A DNA stretch of 64,000 nt from Ipomoea triloba (lineage: Eukaryota > Streptophyta > Magnoliopsida > Solanales > Convolvulaceae): NCBI RefSeq assembly GCF_003576645.1, contig NC_044925.1, forward strand, positions 5,517,133 through 5,581,132, written 5' to 3'. Position 1 is the first letter of the stretch, and each line of letters starts with the position of its first letter. The notes under the pieces are model-generated. The model ran no database searches, had not been told where the DNA came from, and was given only the letters and a program-made list of their open reading frames with translations. Made by a program: the position numbers and the translations under genes. Of the stretch, positions 44,527-58,426 are shown in pieces.

Positions 44527-45334
44527 TTAGTTTCTAGGACTTATCAACATATACACTATGTAGTATGTCTAAAGTGCACTTTAAAGTTTGAGTTATTTAC
44601 AAAAATGTCATCATATTTTTTCTAATTGTTCCATATCCATTAGATTTTCCCAGATGGATAGTTCTAATTAGTTCCTAATTTTCTCTTAGGCACATATTCT
44701 CACAAGAATGTTCCCCTATATATATAGTACATAAATTAAAGAAAGAGAAGAAGAAAGAGGAAAAAATAAAAAGGAAAATAGGTCGCACAAAGAAGGAAGC
44801 AACCAACCTATGAAGGTGTGAATGAGATGTGTGGATCTTTTTCAGTTTAACCAGTTGTAGGTCCTATCTTGCGTAAATAGGAAGAAGTAAGTCAACTATT
44901 TTTATCAGATCTGCTCGAATTGATTAATTAAAAGAGAGTACTTTTAACAATTTGTGGAAAAAAATTTCAATCACAAATCTTAGGTTTTCAATAATTTTAA
45001 GTGTTAGTTGGAAATATTTAGTTTTTCAACAATGATATATGGAGTATTATATACTTGTAACTCAGCCTCTTTGTTCTTAATTCGTTGATATGAGATTTGG
45101 AGTTACTAATCCGATATGTTGATTAGTAAAAAAGATTGATAAAACATTGATTTGAAAAGAAATGAGTTTTTGTCCTTTGAAATTTGTACTGTCGAAAGCA
45201 ATACAAATGGGATCAAAGTTGGCACATGGCTATTTAAGCTTAGGTTATTATTAGAGAATAAAACAAATAGCAAGGACCCAATTACATTTGCCCCATGGCT
45301 GCATAATAAAGTGCCTGCATTAACATAAATATAT
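44527..45334 (+). repeat. Duplicated host segment, part C, copy 2
   Basis: Collinear with 36612-37441, including the TATA-like CCCTATATATATAGTAC at about 44716, the GA-rich leader-like stretch and ACCTATGAAGGTGTGAATG. It carries small indels and substitutions relative to copy 1. Confidence 0.8.
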
Positions 45335-45354
45335 TAAAGTGAGTTGTATCCTTA

Positions 45355-45815
45355 AACGATGATTGGTTGGATGGAAAATCTTTTCCATGAAAAATGTTTT
45401 TTTAAAAGTGGAGGAAAATAATGTTTTATGTTGTTTAGTTGTATGGAAAATATTTTCAATTGGAATTCTACTTCCTAAAAGTCAAGGAAAATATAATCCT
45501 AGCAAATGGTTGGTATTTTGTTTTTCAAAGGATTTAGGAAGAAAGTATAACACAATTGAACTATTTTACCCTCATCAAAATTTATTAATTACACATGTAT
45601 ATAATTTTTTTATCACTATTATTCTTAAGGGCATATTGTTCTTTATATTCATAATTCTTTACCATTCCAAACCCAACCAAACAATGGAATTCATATTCCT
45701 AGTAATTACTTTTCCACCAACCAAACAATGAAATATATTTTTCTTATAATTTGTTTTCCATGAAATTTGAATTCCATTTCCTTCAAATATTTTCCAGCGA
45801 ACCAAACGGGCTGTA
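45355..45815. mobile_element. hAT/PIF-like MITE
   Basis: GATTGGTTGGATGGAAAATC at left is matched by the inverse of ATTTTCCAGCGAACCAAACG at right, and internal GGAAAAT words pair across the element. No target duplication was settled. It gives a spurious 122-codon frame. Confidence 0.5.
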
Positions 45816-46305
45816 AGAGAAAAAACTAATATTTGACAGCTCAACTCTTTCTGTTCCTAAGCTGGATTGGCATGACCTGACCTCTATATATATGAGAAAT
45901 TTTAAGGTGTTAATCAGTAATGCTTCTTTAAGGATGGCAATTTCAATTCGTCTCGTAGATATCCATCTAAATTCACTCTGCATGGGTTAGATTTTTTTTT
46001 TAGGGTGATAGTGTGTGGTGGGTTGGGTGGATATTAAAAAAATAAAGTCGCGGTGGGTCGGGTTCTATGTACAAAACCCATCAAGAATCCACCCGATTCA
46101 CCATATAAACTACTAAGGGTGTGTTTAGTTGACATGTTTAGCTATCAGGAATGGACATCAAAGTAATTGTTATTGTTTGGTTGACAGGTTTTAGAACACT
46201 ACTATGGTTTTGATTACCCCATTAAATAAGTGTGTGCTATGTAGTTGATCTGGATTAAATCAGTAGTTGAGATTTAACCTTATTTTTAACCTCTGGAAAC
46301 TCCTT

Positions 46306-46308
<3 letters not shown>
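45816..46308. other. Intergenic with fragments of other elements
   Basis: GTGGGTTGGGTGGATATT and the inverse-like AATCCACCCGATTC near 46020-46100, and AGGGTGTGTTTAGTTGAC at 46115, look like worn MITE termini. Nothing definite. Confidence 0.4.

Positions 46309-46372
<64 letters not shown>
46309..46372. repeat. (TA)n microsatellite
   Basis: A pure TA run. Confidence 0.97.
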
Positions 46373-46376
<4 letters not shown>

Positions 46377-47102
46377 TAGAGATCATATGAGAACTAACAT
46401 ACTCAATGAGTCCATGAGAACCAATCTGGTGCATGCATTAAAAAAAATCAATAGATGAGATTAATCGGGAGAATTAAAAACGTGTGTGTGCAAATGGAGC
46501 ATTATAATGTGTGTATATTAAGCATGTCCAACACCTCCTCTCGTGAGAACCTACAAACCAATATGAATACACACAATTGTCTACATAAATGCATTGATCA
46601 AATAAGAACATCTCCTCACGTAAGAACCTGCCAACGAACATGAATGCACACAATCATCTACAAAAATACACACAAACTATTCTAGGGAATATTGTGTGCA
46701 TTGTGCACTGGAATCTAAGATTATGTACATTATGCACTGAAATTTAAGATTGTGTACATTTTTGGACAAATTTGCAGGTAGGAATGGCAACAAGGCAAGG
46801 CGGGGGCGGGGACTGGGTTCTCTGTCCCCGTCCCTGAAATAGGCCCCCATTCCTCGTCCTCGCCCCGCTCCCCGGCGGGGATGGGGAATTATTCCCTATC
46901 CCTATCCCCTCATGGAATTTTCGGGGACGGGGAATGCCCTCCCCATCCCCGTCCCTAGTGGGGATAAGGAAATTCTCCCCATCCCCGTTTCCGTTCCCCC
47001 AAAAAATTCTCCGAACCCGCTCCCGTCGGGGGTGGGTTGAATTGTCATTCCTATTCGCGGGTTCTCATGGGAAGATGGGTTCTCATTGGAACATCACCCT
47101 AT
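46373..47102. mobile_element. TA-flanked TIR element, ATGAGAACC type, with a nested GC-rich element
   Basis: GAGATCATATGAGAACTAAC and GAGTCCATGAGAACCAATC at left match the inverse of the right end (GGTGATGTTCCAATGAGAAC, CCCATGAGAACCCGCG). The left flank is the (TA)n tract. Interior words are GAACCTACAAACCAATATGAA and ATGCACACAATC. Confidence 0.6.
46782..47058. mobile_element. GC-rich MITE nested in the previous element
   Basis: AGGAATGGCAAC at left and the inverse of ATTGTCATTCCT at right are its ends. The interior is made of GGGGACGGGG and CCCCGTCCC words in both orientations, in sharp contrast to the AT-rich host. Confidence 0.6.
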
Positions 47103-48080
<978 letters not shown>

Positions 48081-48213
48081 AGCTAGGACTAAATCCGAAC
48101 ACGTAAAATACTTAGGAATCAAAAAAACCAACTCAATGATTCACCAATAACGAACAAAACAGATTTTTTTTCCTTGTATGTTTTGAGGTTGGAATGAATC
48201 AAGAAATTAAGAG

Positions 48214-48367
<154 letters not shown>

Positions 48368-48445
48368 CAGAAGAGATTGTTGGATAATGTAATTCAAATC
48401 ACAAGTTATAAAATATATATATCAAAAAGCGTGCCAATAAAAAAA

Positions 48446-50246
48446 ATGGAAACGAACGGAAAACTTCTCTCTTCTCAACGGTCTACTGAAGATCAAAATC
48501 TGCTTGAACGAAGCAGGAAGAAATCCAAGGTTTGCCCTGGCGATCCTGGTCCTTCGGCAATGGATATTGTGTCGGAAACGGATGTCGATCTTGATGGGAT
48601 CGATTCGAACGGCGATCTTGTGGTTCCGTTGTCGGAACCCCTTGCTGCGGATGTTGGTGCGAATGGTGATCCAGCGACAGACGTCCCGATTGCGATGGTT
48701 CCCGAAACCCAATTGGAAGGGGATGCTGTGCCACGGAGTGCTGGGGACTGGTCCTGAGGTAGTGAACGGAAATCGATCGGAGGTTCCAGACACTCCACCT
48801 CCGACTGTTGATGCGGGGGTACAGCAACGGTCTTATTTGGAATCAGTGGTGGGAACTGGTTCGAACACAGCGCCCTTTCTTCTTGCTGATGTTGATGAGA
48901 CAGCATCCCCGGGCGATGATGTGGTGGCAGACCCTAGTGAAGCTGATGATGATCCGACATGCCCAACCATCCGTCTAACGGAGCAGGAAAAAGAACGAAT
49001 CCGAGAGCCTTGGAGGAAATCCCTTATCATCAAGGTAATGGGTAGAAAGGTGGGCTATGCTTACCTATCTAGGCGTTTGAATTCTCTTTGGAAACCAAAG
49101 TGTCGAATGGAGTTGATTGCGCTAGAGAATGATTATTTTCTTGTCAAGTTTGGGTCGGATGATGATCTCGCATATGCAATGTTTGAGGGCCCTTGGATGA
49201 TCCTCGACCATTATCTAATTGTTAAGGAGTGGGTTCCTAATTTTGACCCTACGGCTGATTCTACTGAAAAGGTCCTTGTTTGGGTTCGGTTTCCGAATCT
49301 TCCCGTTGAATACTACAACATCATGACTATGCGCAAAATCGGAAACAAGCTGGGCAGGACTGTTCGGGTTGACCACACTACGAGCTTGGTTTCGAGGGGA
49401 AAGTTCGCTCGCGTGTGTGTAGAAATTGATATTACAAAACCCCTAATTTCCAGGTTCACTTTGGAGGAGAGAGTGTGGCAGGTGGCTTACGAAGGCATGC
49501 ATCTTGTTTGTTTCTCCTGCGGTCTTTATGGTCACCGTAAGGAAGCGTGCCCTTTGTTGAGACCAAATGTTACGGCTGCTGTCCAGGATCCGCCGGAACA
49601 GGAGGGTGCTAATCCCAACAGCGATTCTGGGAGTTCTTATTTGAATAGGGGATGGGCTCGTGTTCCTGCGATTTCACCATCTACTGCCCCCTACGGCCCG
49701 TGGATGATTGTTACTAGAAAGGAACGTCAGCCGCCTAGACGACCAGGGACTCAAGGGCGTCAGGGTGATAGGTCTGCTCCACGGGGTACTACTACTTCTG
49801 TTCCGCCTGCTCCGGTGGCTTCTGGGTCGAGGTTTGCTCTCTTGGACTCTGAACCTGAGGCTCCTCGGCATACCCAAACTACGGATGGTGCTATGGTTTC
49901 GTCAAACCCTGCTGACAATGTTCAACAAAAGGATGTGCAACCTACTGACCCGAATGTTGCCACTACATCGACTGGTCTTGGGGCTCGGCCGCGGCGTGCA
50001 AATGTTATTGCAAATGAAAAACAGATAGCCAACGAAGCTTCGGTTCCTTTGAACTTGGTTCAAGTAGGGGTTCCGTCACTAGGGCGAAGGTCAACAGGGG
50101 CTGTTTCTAGGCGTGCTGCTGAGGAAGATGAGAACGTGGTGGTTCGGGGTGAGCAGGGAGGAAGCGTTATTGAATCTACACGGGTTACTACTAGGGAGGC
50201 TATGGTCAATTCTTCTTTGGTGGCCGAGGATAGTCCAGTTCCTTAA
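48446..50246 (+). pseudogene. LINE ORF1: DUF4283/zinc-knuckle nucleic-acid-binding protein, one frameshift
   Basis: It starts METNGKLLSSQRS at 48446. The frame continues to about 48740, where it runs into a stop (GDWS) unless it shifts by one base near the GGGG at 48743-48746; the next frame is then open to TAA at 50244-50246, about 600 codons in all. The DUF4283-like region (RKSLIIKVMGRKVGYAYLSR to FEGPWMILDHYLIVKEW) occupies roughly residues 190-290. A CX2CX4HX4C zinc knuckle (CFSCGLYGHRKEAC) lies at 49509-49550. The C-terminal third is Pro/Ser/Gly-rich and low in structure. In plant L1 elements, ORF1 binds element RNA. The frameshift would block expression of most of it. Confidence 0.88.
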
Positions 50247-50436
50247 CATCATGCCGATCCACCCGATGGTTTTGATTTGGAAGGAGACGTGGTTATGGAA
50301 ATCGAGGATAATTAGTCGTCTGCTCTCTCTGAAGGGGCAGCCGCCGCCACTCCTGTTGGAGTTTGATTTTTCTTTGTTTGTTGTGTGGTTTTTTCGCACG
50401 TTTGTGTTTCGTTTCTTTTTTGTTTGTCCGTTTCTT

Positions 50437-53400
50437 ATGCATAGTATTGTTTGGAATTGTCAAGGCGCGGGTGGTCGTGACTTCCACCGCGTTCTTAAGC
50501 ACCTTATTCAAACCCACAAACCCGCCATTCTTGGCCTTGTCGAGCCTAAGGTCTCGTGTTCCCAAGCTAATGCAATTTGCATGAAGCTGGGTTTCTCAGA
50601 CTGGGTTCGGGTTTAGGCGGTAGGGTTTAGCGAGGGTATTTGGATTTTTTGGAATGCCGGGATTACTGTTTCAGTTCTTTTCACCCACCCTCAATTCGTT
50701 CTGTTGCAGGTTCGAGAGGGTATTCACGACTGTTGGTTCTTTGTAGTGGTGTATGGCAGTCCTACCCATCATCTTCGACGGCGGCTCTGGGATGCACTCT
50801 CGATGCCCAAGCGGGGACTGACGGGTCCTATGATGGTCGCGGGTGATTTTAATTCAGTTCTAGCTCAAGACGAGACTACTAAGTACACTGCGTTTTCTTT
50901 GCAGCGATGCTCAGATTTTGCGGATTGGATTCAGTCGGAGGGACTCATCGACATGGGTTTCAGTGGTCCCAAGCTCACTTGGGTGAAAGGGAGTCAATCC
51001 GGTTATGTTAAGGGGGCTAGGCTTGATCGAGCCCTCTGTAATCTTGCATGGAGGCAACGTTTCCCGGATGCGACGGTGGTTCATCTACCTCGGATCTCTT
51101 CAGACCATGCACCTCTTCTCATTCGGACGTCGGTAAGGGACATGCATCGCAGGGAAATGGCGTTTCGTTTCCAAGCTGCGTGGCTCGTAGATAGGCGCTT
51201 TGAGGCCGTTGTTCGTGATTCCTGGCGTAGCAACTGGGCTATTCACGAAAATATTCCTGTCATTTCGGCGGCCTTATCTGACTGGAATAAAAATGTGTTT
51301 GGTCATATTCTGCATCGCAAACGGACTATCCTTGCGCGTATTAGTGGTGTGCAGCGACGTCTGTCTCTTACTTTTCACGGCGGTCTTTTCAAGCTGGAGA
51401 AAAAATTACGAGAGGAATACCAAGATATTCTGCACCAGGAAGAGCTTTTGTGGTTTCAACGGTCCCGGGAAGATTGGATTGTCTCGGGAGATCGGAATAC
51501 AAAATATTACCATGCGGCAACTTCCGTTAGGAAAGCACGCAATTCGGTTTCCAGCCTTAAAAACGAGAATGGAGAGTGGATCGTGGATAGGGAGCTCCTC
51601 CGGGAACATGTTCGCCACTACTATGTTAGCCTGTTTACTAATCCGCCTGCTTCTCAGGTTAACACGGTTTTGGAAGGTTCGTTTCCGCGGCTCTCACAAG
51701 GCATTTGGCGGGAGTTTGATACCGTTCTCACTAAGGACGAGGTTCGGTGTGCTCTCTTTGATATGGCACCTTTTAAAGCTCCTGGCCCGGATGGTCTTCA
51801 TGCTGTTTTTTACCAACGGTTGTGGGAGATCGTCGGCGACAATTTATTTGCTCTTGTTGCTAATGCGTTTGAGCATGGCAGGTTGCCGGAAGGTCTTAAC
51901 GACACTCTCATTGCTCTTATTCCTAAAGTTAGTTACCCGGAGTCTATTAAGCAATTTCGCCCGATCAGTTTGTGCAATGTCAGTTACAAGGTCGTTACCA
52001 AGACTATTACGAACCGCCTGAAGAACATTCTCCCTCATCTGGTGGGCCCGTTCCAAAGTTCTTTTGTGCAGGGGCGGCAGATTTCGGATAATATTCTTAT
52101 CTACCAGGAGGCAATGCACACCATGCGCACTAAACGAGGGTCGATGGGCCTTATGGCTATTAAACTGGATCTCGAAAAAGCATATGACCGTCTATCTTGG
52201 GATTTTATTCTTTCCTCGCTCACGGACGCGGGATTTGGCCCTAAGTGGATTGATGTGATTATGCATTGTATTCGTTCCCCTAGAATGTCGGTGCTTTGGA
52301 ATGGCGAGCAGTTGCCTCAGTTTAGTCCGTCAAGAGGTATTCGCCAGGGCGATGCTATGTCTCCAGCCATCTTTGTTCTCTGCATGGAAAGACTCAGTCA
52401 AATGATTACGCTTCGGGTTCAATCGGGGGAGTGGCGTGGCATCAAATTTACTCGTAATAGTCCCATTTTGTCTCACCTATGTTTTGCGGATGATATGGTT
52501 CTTTTTGCCGAAGCAACCTTGGACCAGGTGGAGGTTATTAATGATTGTCTCTCTCGGTTTTGTGCTGCTTCGGGTCAAAGCATTAGCTTTGCAAAATCTC
52601 AGGTTTTCTTTTCAAGAAATACGGACCGTCAACTTGCCGAGGGCATTTCACGTAGACTCCACATTCAGAGTACTTCAGATTTGGGTCGTTATCTGGGGGT
52701 CCCTTCCATACATGGGAGAGTTACTTGCAGGTCGTATGCTGAGCTTTTGGATAGAGTGAACAGTCGTCTCGATGGTTGGAAAGCGAAAACGCTTTCTATG
52801 GCGGGTAGAGTTACATTAGCTAAATCGGTGCTCAATACGATTCCCGCTTACACCATGCAAACCACGGTTCTCCCTAAAGGGGTTTGTCATGCTGTGGAAC
52901 GGAGTATGCGCCGTTTTATTTGGGGTAGTGATCATACAGAGAGTAATAACTTGCATCTTGTCAGTTGGGATGTGGTTGCTAGTCCTATGGCTTCGGGAGG
53001 GCTTGGAATTAGGAAGCTTCAGGAGATGAACATTGCTTATATGATTAAATTGGGATGGCGTTTACACACAGAGAAGGATTCCCTCTGGGCTCGGATCTTG
53101 AACAGCAAATATAGTGGTTCTAGTGCTTCAACTCCGTCAACTGCTTGGAAAGGGATTAAAGCTGCGCACCCCTTTCTTGAGGCGGGTATGAGCAAGGTTG
53201 TCCGTAATGGGCGTGACACTCGCTTTTGGATGGATAAATGGATAGTGTCCTACCCCCTTCGTCAGCTTGTTCACGCACCGATGAGTCTTCCTGTGCTTTA
53301 TGCAACTGTTCATGATTATTGGGAAGAGGGCGGAGCTTCTACAAGATCTCCTTCCGATGGATGTTCTGCGGAAACTAGCTAGTTTTGTCTTGGTGCCGGA

Positions 53401-54532
53401 TGTTAATGCCGCCGATGGTGTTGGTTGGTGCCTAGAATCAGATGGCCGTTTTTCTATGGCTTCGGCTTATACTGTTCTTCTTCCTCCTAGCCCGATGGAC
53501 AGTACTTCTGTTTGGCGCTGTATTTGGGGAATTAAAGTGCCCCATCGCATTTGTCTTTTTCTTTGGAAGTTAAAACATGGTCGTATTATGACCAATGTTG
53601 AGCGTGCACGAAGGCATCTAACGTCTAATGTTTCTTGTGTTTGTTGTGCAGGCCCGTATGAAGATTGCGATCATATCTTTCGTCGGTGCAGTGCAGCAAC
53701 AGGGGTTTGGACCGCGGCTCTGAGGGCTTCAACCCTTATAGCTCTCGATGGCCTTACTTGGGATGCTTGGCTGTTAGCTAATCTTACTGGTGATCGTTCC
53801 TTTGGCTTTCCTGCTAACTGGCCGCAACTCTTTGCAATCCGGGTTTGGTGGTTGTGGAAATGGAGGAACGAGGCTGTCTTCAATGCTCGCATCGTCCCGC
53901 TCAGCCAGAGACTCGACTGGATCACGACGCAAGTCTCAGAGATTGCTGCGGCGTTCGCTTCAAATAGGCACCCCGGCAGGTCCATAACCCCGATGGTGGA
54001 GGTTCCTCTGTCTTGGAAAAAACCGCAATTTGGTTGGTCGAAGGTTAATGTGGATGGAAGCTGTTCCAACGTCAATGGTCTCGCGGGGTGTGGAAGGGTT
54101 TTACGCGATGAAAATGGTCATTGGACCAGCGGGTTTTGTTACAATATTGGGTGCTGCTCTATTGAGGTAGCGGAAACTTGGGCGGTGCTCCAGGGCCCTT
54201 GTCTGGCGTCGAAGAAGGGTATTCGCAAGCTGGTGGTGGAGAGCGACTCCAAATGCTTGGTTGATCGCTTGCGTAATAAATCCCCGGGCTATGGGAATGG
54301 GGGCAATCTCATCGTACGTTGTCTCCGTGAGGCTACTATTTTTGAGGAAGTTCGGTTTGAACATGTGTATCGAGAGCAGAATAAGTTGGCTGATGCCCTT
54401 GCTAAGAAGGCTTTATGCCACCCGATCCATCTTTATCAACTTGACGAGGTCCCGAATGACCTGTGGAGCCTCCTTCATGATGACCAACTCGGGGCCACCT
54501 CTCTTCGAAGATTTTCTTCTGTTAGGAGATAG
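50437..54532 (+). pseudogene. LINE ORF2: endonuclease, reverse transcriptase, zf-RVT and RNase H; one stop and one frameshift
   Basis: It starts MHSIVWNCQGAGGRDF at 50437. An APE-type endonuclease comes first (WNCQG, LVEPK, GDFNSV, SDHAPL). TAG at 50614-50616 stands where relatives have Glu, and the same frame then continues to 53382. The reverse transcriptase shows KAPGPDGLHAVFY, KLDLEKAYDRL, RGIRQGDAMSPAIF and the FADD active site (52483-52494). Near 53330 the frame shifts by one and is then open to TAG at 54530-54532. That part holds the zf-RVT zinc-binding segment (VPHRICLFLWKL, CVCCAGPYEDCDHIFRRC) and an RNase H domain whose four acidic positions appear intact (NVDGS, VAETWA, ESDSK, LADALA). 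About 1365 codons in all, typical for plant L1 ORF2. Confidence 0.92.
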
Positions 54533-54576
54533 TTTCTTACTCTGATCTCCTTGGGATATTCTCCCTCTTCTCTTAT

Positions 54577-54628
<52 letters not shown>

Positions 54629-54630
54629 AA

Positions 54631-55442
54631 GATATCTTGAATTTAGTAATAAAATATATTAGTTGAAAATGACATGAAGTTATTATTATTATATATGTTA
54701 ATAACTTAATATCGTGAAGCTAAGAATATAATGTTTATTAGCGAGTTTGACAATTCAAAGGCATCAGCAAACAAATTCACTTGAAGACAATCATTACAAT
54801 CAAATGGACACTACAGCACTTTGGCTCACATGTACGGAGAAGACCCCATCCATCCACTACATCAATCATCAAATTAACATTATCCCTTAGCTTCCCTCTT
54901 CCCTCCATACAACCTATTATTTAGAGCAACTAGTATTTTACCCGTGCGATGCATGGTATGAAAAATATAAACATATATGTTATAATTAAATGCACTAACG
55001 ATATGTAAATGACTACAATGTTATATGATTATATGTATTTATAATGTAGATACAAAAAATAAAATGATTTGTTTATAAGGATGTTAAAAAAAAATTTAAT
55101 CTATGGGAATTGTCTTCTATTGAACTTAAATGTCAACCTCAGATCTGACGGAGTCATACTCATCCGAGGAACCAAATTATTGAATTGAAATTACAAACTA
55201 TTGAATACTTCTTTGTAAACAATATTTGTATTTGAAGTACAACTTGTTTCACCTTCACTGCCATCAAAATTTTTAATAATAATGATATTGTCCTAATATA
55301 AGATTACTTGGCCTAAAAAACGGATGTATAAATATAATAAATATATAGTGAAGTAATTTAAATGGTTTTTAATGGTTGGTAGTAAAAGGCTTGATGTTTT
55401 TAATAAAAGGCTTATAGTATATATATAATTAAACTATAAGTA
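54631..55442. other. Intergenic, no feature recognised
   Basis: AT-rich. TTTTTAATGGTTGGTAGTAA at about 55366 recurs at 55868, so it flanks the next element as a direct repeat of about 35 bp. Confidence 0.5.
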
Positions 55443-55451
55443 TATATGATA

Positions 55452-55853
55452 GAGTTAATTCCATTTTTGGTCCTAGATTTATAGGTGGCATTCCACTTTT
55501 AGTCCTTTTTTTTCAAAACATCCACTTTTGGTCCTAGTATTATTGTGGCATGATCATTTTTAGTCCTACATCAACAAAACAGTTTAAATTTCGTCTAAAA
55601 CAAGAGCATTTCAGTCTTCAATTTTGATTTTGTTTCAAAAAATAAACATAAAAAATATAGCGGGTCAACCTACTTTGTATAAAAAAAAAGATCAAAATGT
55701 CATTGTATTTAACGGCATTTCAATGATTTTCTTGACGAAGGACCAAAAATGGTCATGCCACAATAATACTAGGACCAAAAGTGGATATTTTTTAAAAAAG
55801 GACTAAAAGTGGAATGCCACCTATAAATCTAGGACCAAAAATGGAATTAACTC
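55452..55853. mobile_element. Mutator-type foldback MITE with perfect 9-bp target duplication
   Basis: The termini GAGTTAATTCCATTTTTGG are exact inverse copies and the arms pair for more than 100 bp (GATTTATAGGTGGCATTCC, ACTTTTAGTCC). TATATGATA flanks it on both sides (55443-55451 and 55854-55862). No coding capacity. A diverged copy is the centre of 41133-41901. Confidence 0.88.
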
Positions 55854-55862
55854 TATATGATA

Positions 55863-56984
55863 AATAGTTTTTAATGGTTGGTAGTAAAAGGCTTAATGTT
55901 TTGATTAACTTGGTCATATGCAATTACTAATTTAATATATACATGTAATTTTATTTATGTGCTTTTCATATGGATAAAAACTTGTTCCATTGGCTAGATT
56001 GTAGTAATCGATAAAAAAAAAAAAAAGGAATATCAAACAAAATAATTGTTCTGTATTTTCATATATAAAACTTAATTTAAAATTTATTACAAATATTAAA
56101 AACCTCAATTCACAAATATACATTTACAATTTTCATATACAAATTATTATACAATTAATAAATGCAACAGTATTAGTTAGGTTTTTAGCGGGTTTATTTA
56201 GGGACATCTAGGAGGAGAGAAAAAGGGAATGCTAGAAAAAGAAAAAAAGGAAAAGGAAAAAAGAAAACAAGATTGTCAGGAAAAAAAAAAAAAAGCTTTG
56301 ACGCGCCCAGAAATGCATGTTGCACTCAACGCGCGAAAAATAGCGTTGTTTTTCCATTTCTCTCTTTGCCCAGGCCCCCACTAAAAATCAACATTTGTAA
56401 GAAGAAAATTTGTGTAAAAACTAGCTCCCCCGTATGTTCTAAAACTTGCTGTCAAGTTTTTTCCTCCAGCAAAAACTACTAAAAAAAACCCTAATGGGGT
56501 ATGGCTCTTACCTTTGTAAACATACATTCATATAATCATATGTACTATGGAAACTCAACAAACATATGAACATGAAAAACTTCCAGCAATTTCTTTTAAT
56601 TTTCGTACACTAATTAATTTCTTTCTGAATTAATTAAACTTGATAATATATGTATTGTCGTATGAAAATACGATAAGATGCTAATAAAGATGTGAAAGTA
56701 TTAACAATTTCTTCTTCTTCTTTGTACAATAGTTTTAGGACCCAAACTATTCTCTTTTGGATAAACTCTTCAGTACTAGTTACGTAATTCATTTGTAAGA
56801 CTTGAATTTGCAAAATCTTCTCTTGAGCGATACAAAAGTATCAATGTTAGCGTTAATAAGGTATTTCATGCTTAGCTTATTCCATACAAGATGTTGATAT
56901 GACTTGGGCTGGGACATGCATGAGAACGAATGAAGATAAGGTGCATGATTTAGTTTCTTGTACGTATGTTTTGGTAGTTATCTA
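55863..56984. other. AT-rich intergenic sequence
   Basis: An A/G-rich run lies at 56216-56296. No gene was recognised; the 69-codon frame at 56273 has no features. Confidence 0.5.
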
Positions 56985-57195
56985 TACAATTGTTATACCA
57001 GGACCGGGCTGGATCTTACATTATAGACCTATGTTAACTACTGACACGTAATGACAAATACATAATATGTTAAAATATAACTGAGATTTAAATTTAAAGC
57101 CTATATTTCTAAGGCTGCTCCATACCCAAAAAGAAGGATCAAAACTCTTAACCAAGGTCAAGGATGAATGAGTCTCTTCTACTTAACCACACCCC
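56985..57195 (-). mobile_element. MITE terminus plus tRNA-like SINE fragment
   Basis: CAATTGTTATACCAGGACC at 56991 is a Mutator-type MITE left end without a partner. On the minus strand TGGGGTGTGGTTAAGTAGAA (A-box-like) and GGTTAAGAGTTTTGATCC (B-box-like) follow from 57195 downwards, a SINE-like arrangement. Confidence 0.45.
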
Positions 57196-57795
57196 AGGTT
57201 AAATTAAAGCCTATATTAATTGGGTATAAGACATATACTGTAGTATATAGCACTTAAAGTTATAGTATTGATACTGCTTAGAATAATATACACAATAGAC
57301 CATCTAAGCTTCTGAATCATTTATGGGACAAAAGGCTAATGATAGTCAGGTTCAACGTTCGAGAAGCAACAAAATTGAGACGACATCAATTATGATTGAG
57401 ATCAACATCACTTCTGCTTTCACTACTATAATATTAAAATTTCTTCGTAAACAATTTATTATATTCAGTTATGCATTGATATATAACATCATGCATATAT
57501 ATTTTCTCTACTTTCTGATATTTGTGAATGAAGTTTGGCTCTTGATCTGACTCGAGATAGAATATTCGTTGGGATACAAGTCATACAACACTAGGCCGAG
57601 AGGGGATCGGATAGGCCTGCAAATTGCACATCGATCATATCTTTGCCAACCTGGGACGACAAAAACTAAATGTACTAGCTAGCTAGCTAGCATATATGGA
57701 TGATATGATGTTACTATACTATGTTAGACCGGTAATTGTCACACAGTCTGGACAGGCCAACAAGAAGGATCCTCTCATTACTTGTACGTTGCATC

Positions 57796-57826
<31 letters not shown>

Positions 57827-58015
57827 CAATTTGCAATTACATTATATTATATACTTTTTATCCGGGATTCCTGCCTACGGACACGTTGAACGATCAGAGG
57901 ATGTCTTTCTTTACTGTTCTTTTTGCACCAACCAACTGTTGCTGTACGAGAATGTTAGCGTTACATCAAAGACTAGTCTTCTTCAATCATATATATATAT
58001 CTATAAACACTCATA

Positions 58016-58360
58016 ATCAGGTGTGGTCGTGTCTTAACGTGTTGTCAGTGCAGTCGCACCACTATATATACAGATATATATCACTCAATGTTAGAAAATG
58101 CACCACACAAATATGCACCGTTACGTACTCATCATAAAAAAACACACTACTAGGTATGTAAATATACACCACACAGTGTTAGGAAATGCACCATTAGGGG
58201 CAGAGAGTTATGGTGCATTATTTTGGGTGTTTGGTGTGTTTTTTGGTGTTTTTGTGTATTTTCATTGTGGTGCATTTTCTAACCTTGAATGGTGTATATT
58301 TGTATACATAGTGGTGTATTCCGCACCGACCGCCCTGGAAGGCGCGAACACATTTGAATA

Positions 58361-58361
<1 letters not shown>
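58016..58361. mobile_element. TA-flanked TIR element, TGCACCACACA core
   Basis: AGGTGTGGTCGTGTC and GTGCAGTCGCACCAC at left resemble the inverse of the right end (TGTTCGCGCCTTCC, GGTCGGTGCGGAATACACCAC). The interior repeats GTTAGAAAATGCACCA in both orientations. The right flank is (TA)n. Confidence 0.6.

Positions 58362-58425
<64 letters not shown>
58362..58425. repeat. (TA)n microsatellite
   Basis: A pure TA run that separates two TIR elements, as at 3494-3531. Confidence 0.97.

Positions 58426-58426
<1 letters not shown>

Larger units (their letters stand above)
48427..54616 (+). mobile_element. L1-type LINE, nearly full length, inactivated
   Basis: A 6.2-kb element with ORF1 (48446-50246) and ORF2 (50437-54532) in the usual plant L1 order. 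Candidate 14-bp target duplications (ATATATATATCAAA) lie at 48413-48426 and 54617-54630. Only 19 bases precede the ORF1 start, so a 5' UTR has been lost or is very short. After ORF2 there is a CT-rich tail (TCTCCCTCTTCTCTTATC) and a (TA)n run instead of poly(A). Base composition is clearly richer in G+C than the surroundings. It sits between parts C and A of duplicated copy 2 and is absent from copy 1. Confidence 0.92.

Noticed and set aside
36612..45334. Parts C1 and C2 considered as a pair of LTRs flanking part A
   Set aside because: They lack TG...CA ends and short target duplications. Part A recurs after C2 further right, so a tandem C-A duplication explains the layout better.
48364..48380. 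TGACAGAAGAGA word resembling miR156
   Set aside because: Only the first 12 bases match, the following bases differ, and no complementary arm for a hairpin is nearby.
48504..48906. Long minus-strand open frames across LINE ORF1
   Set aside because: Shadows of ORF1; the + strand frame has the zinc knuckle and DUF4283-like region.
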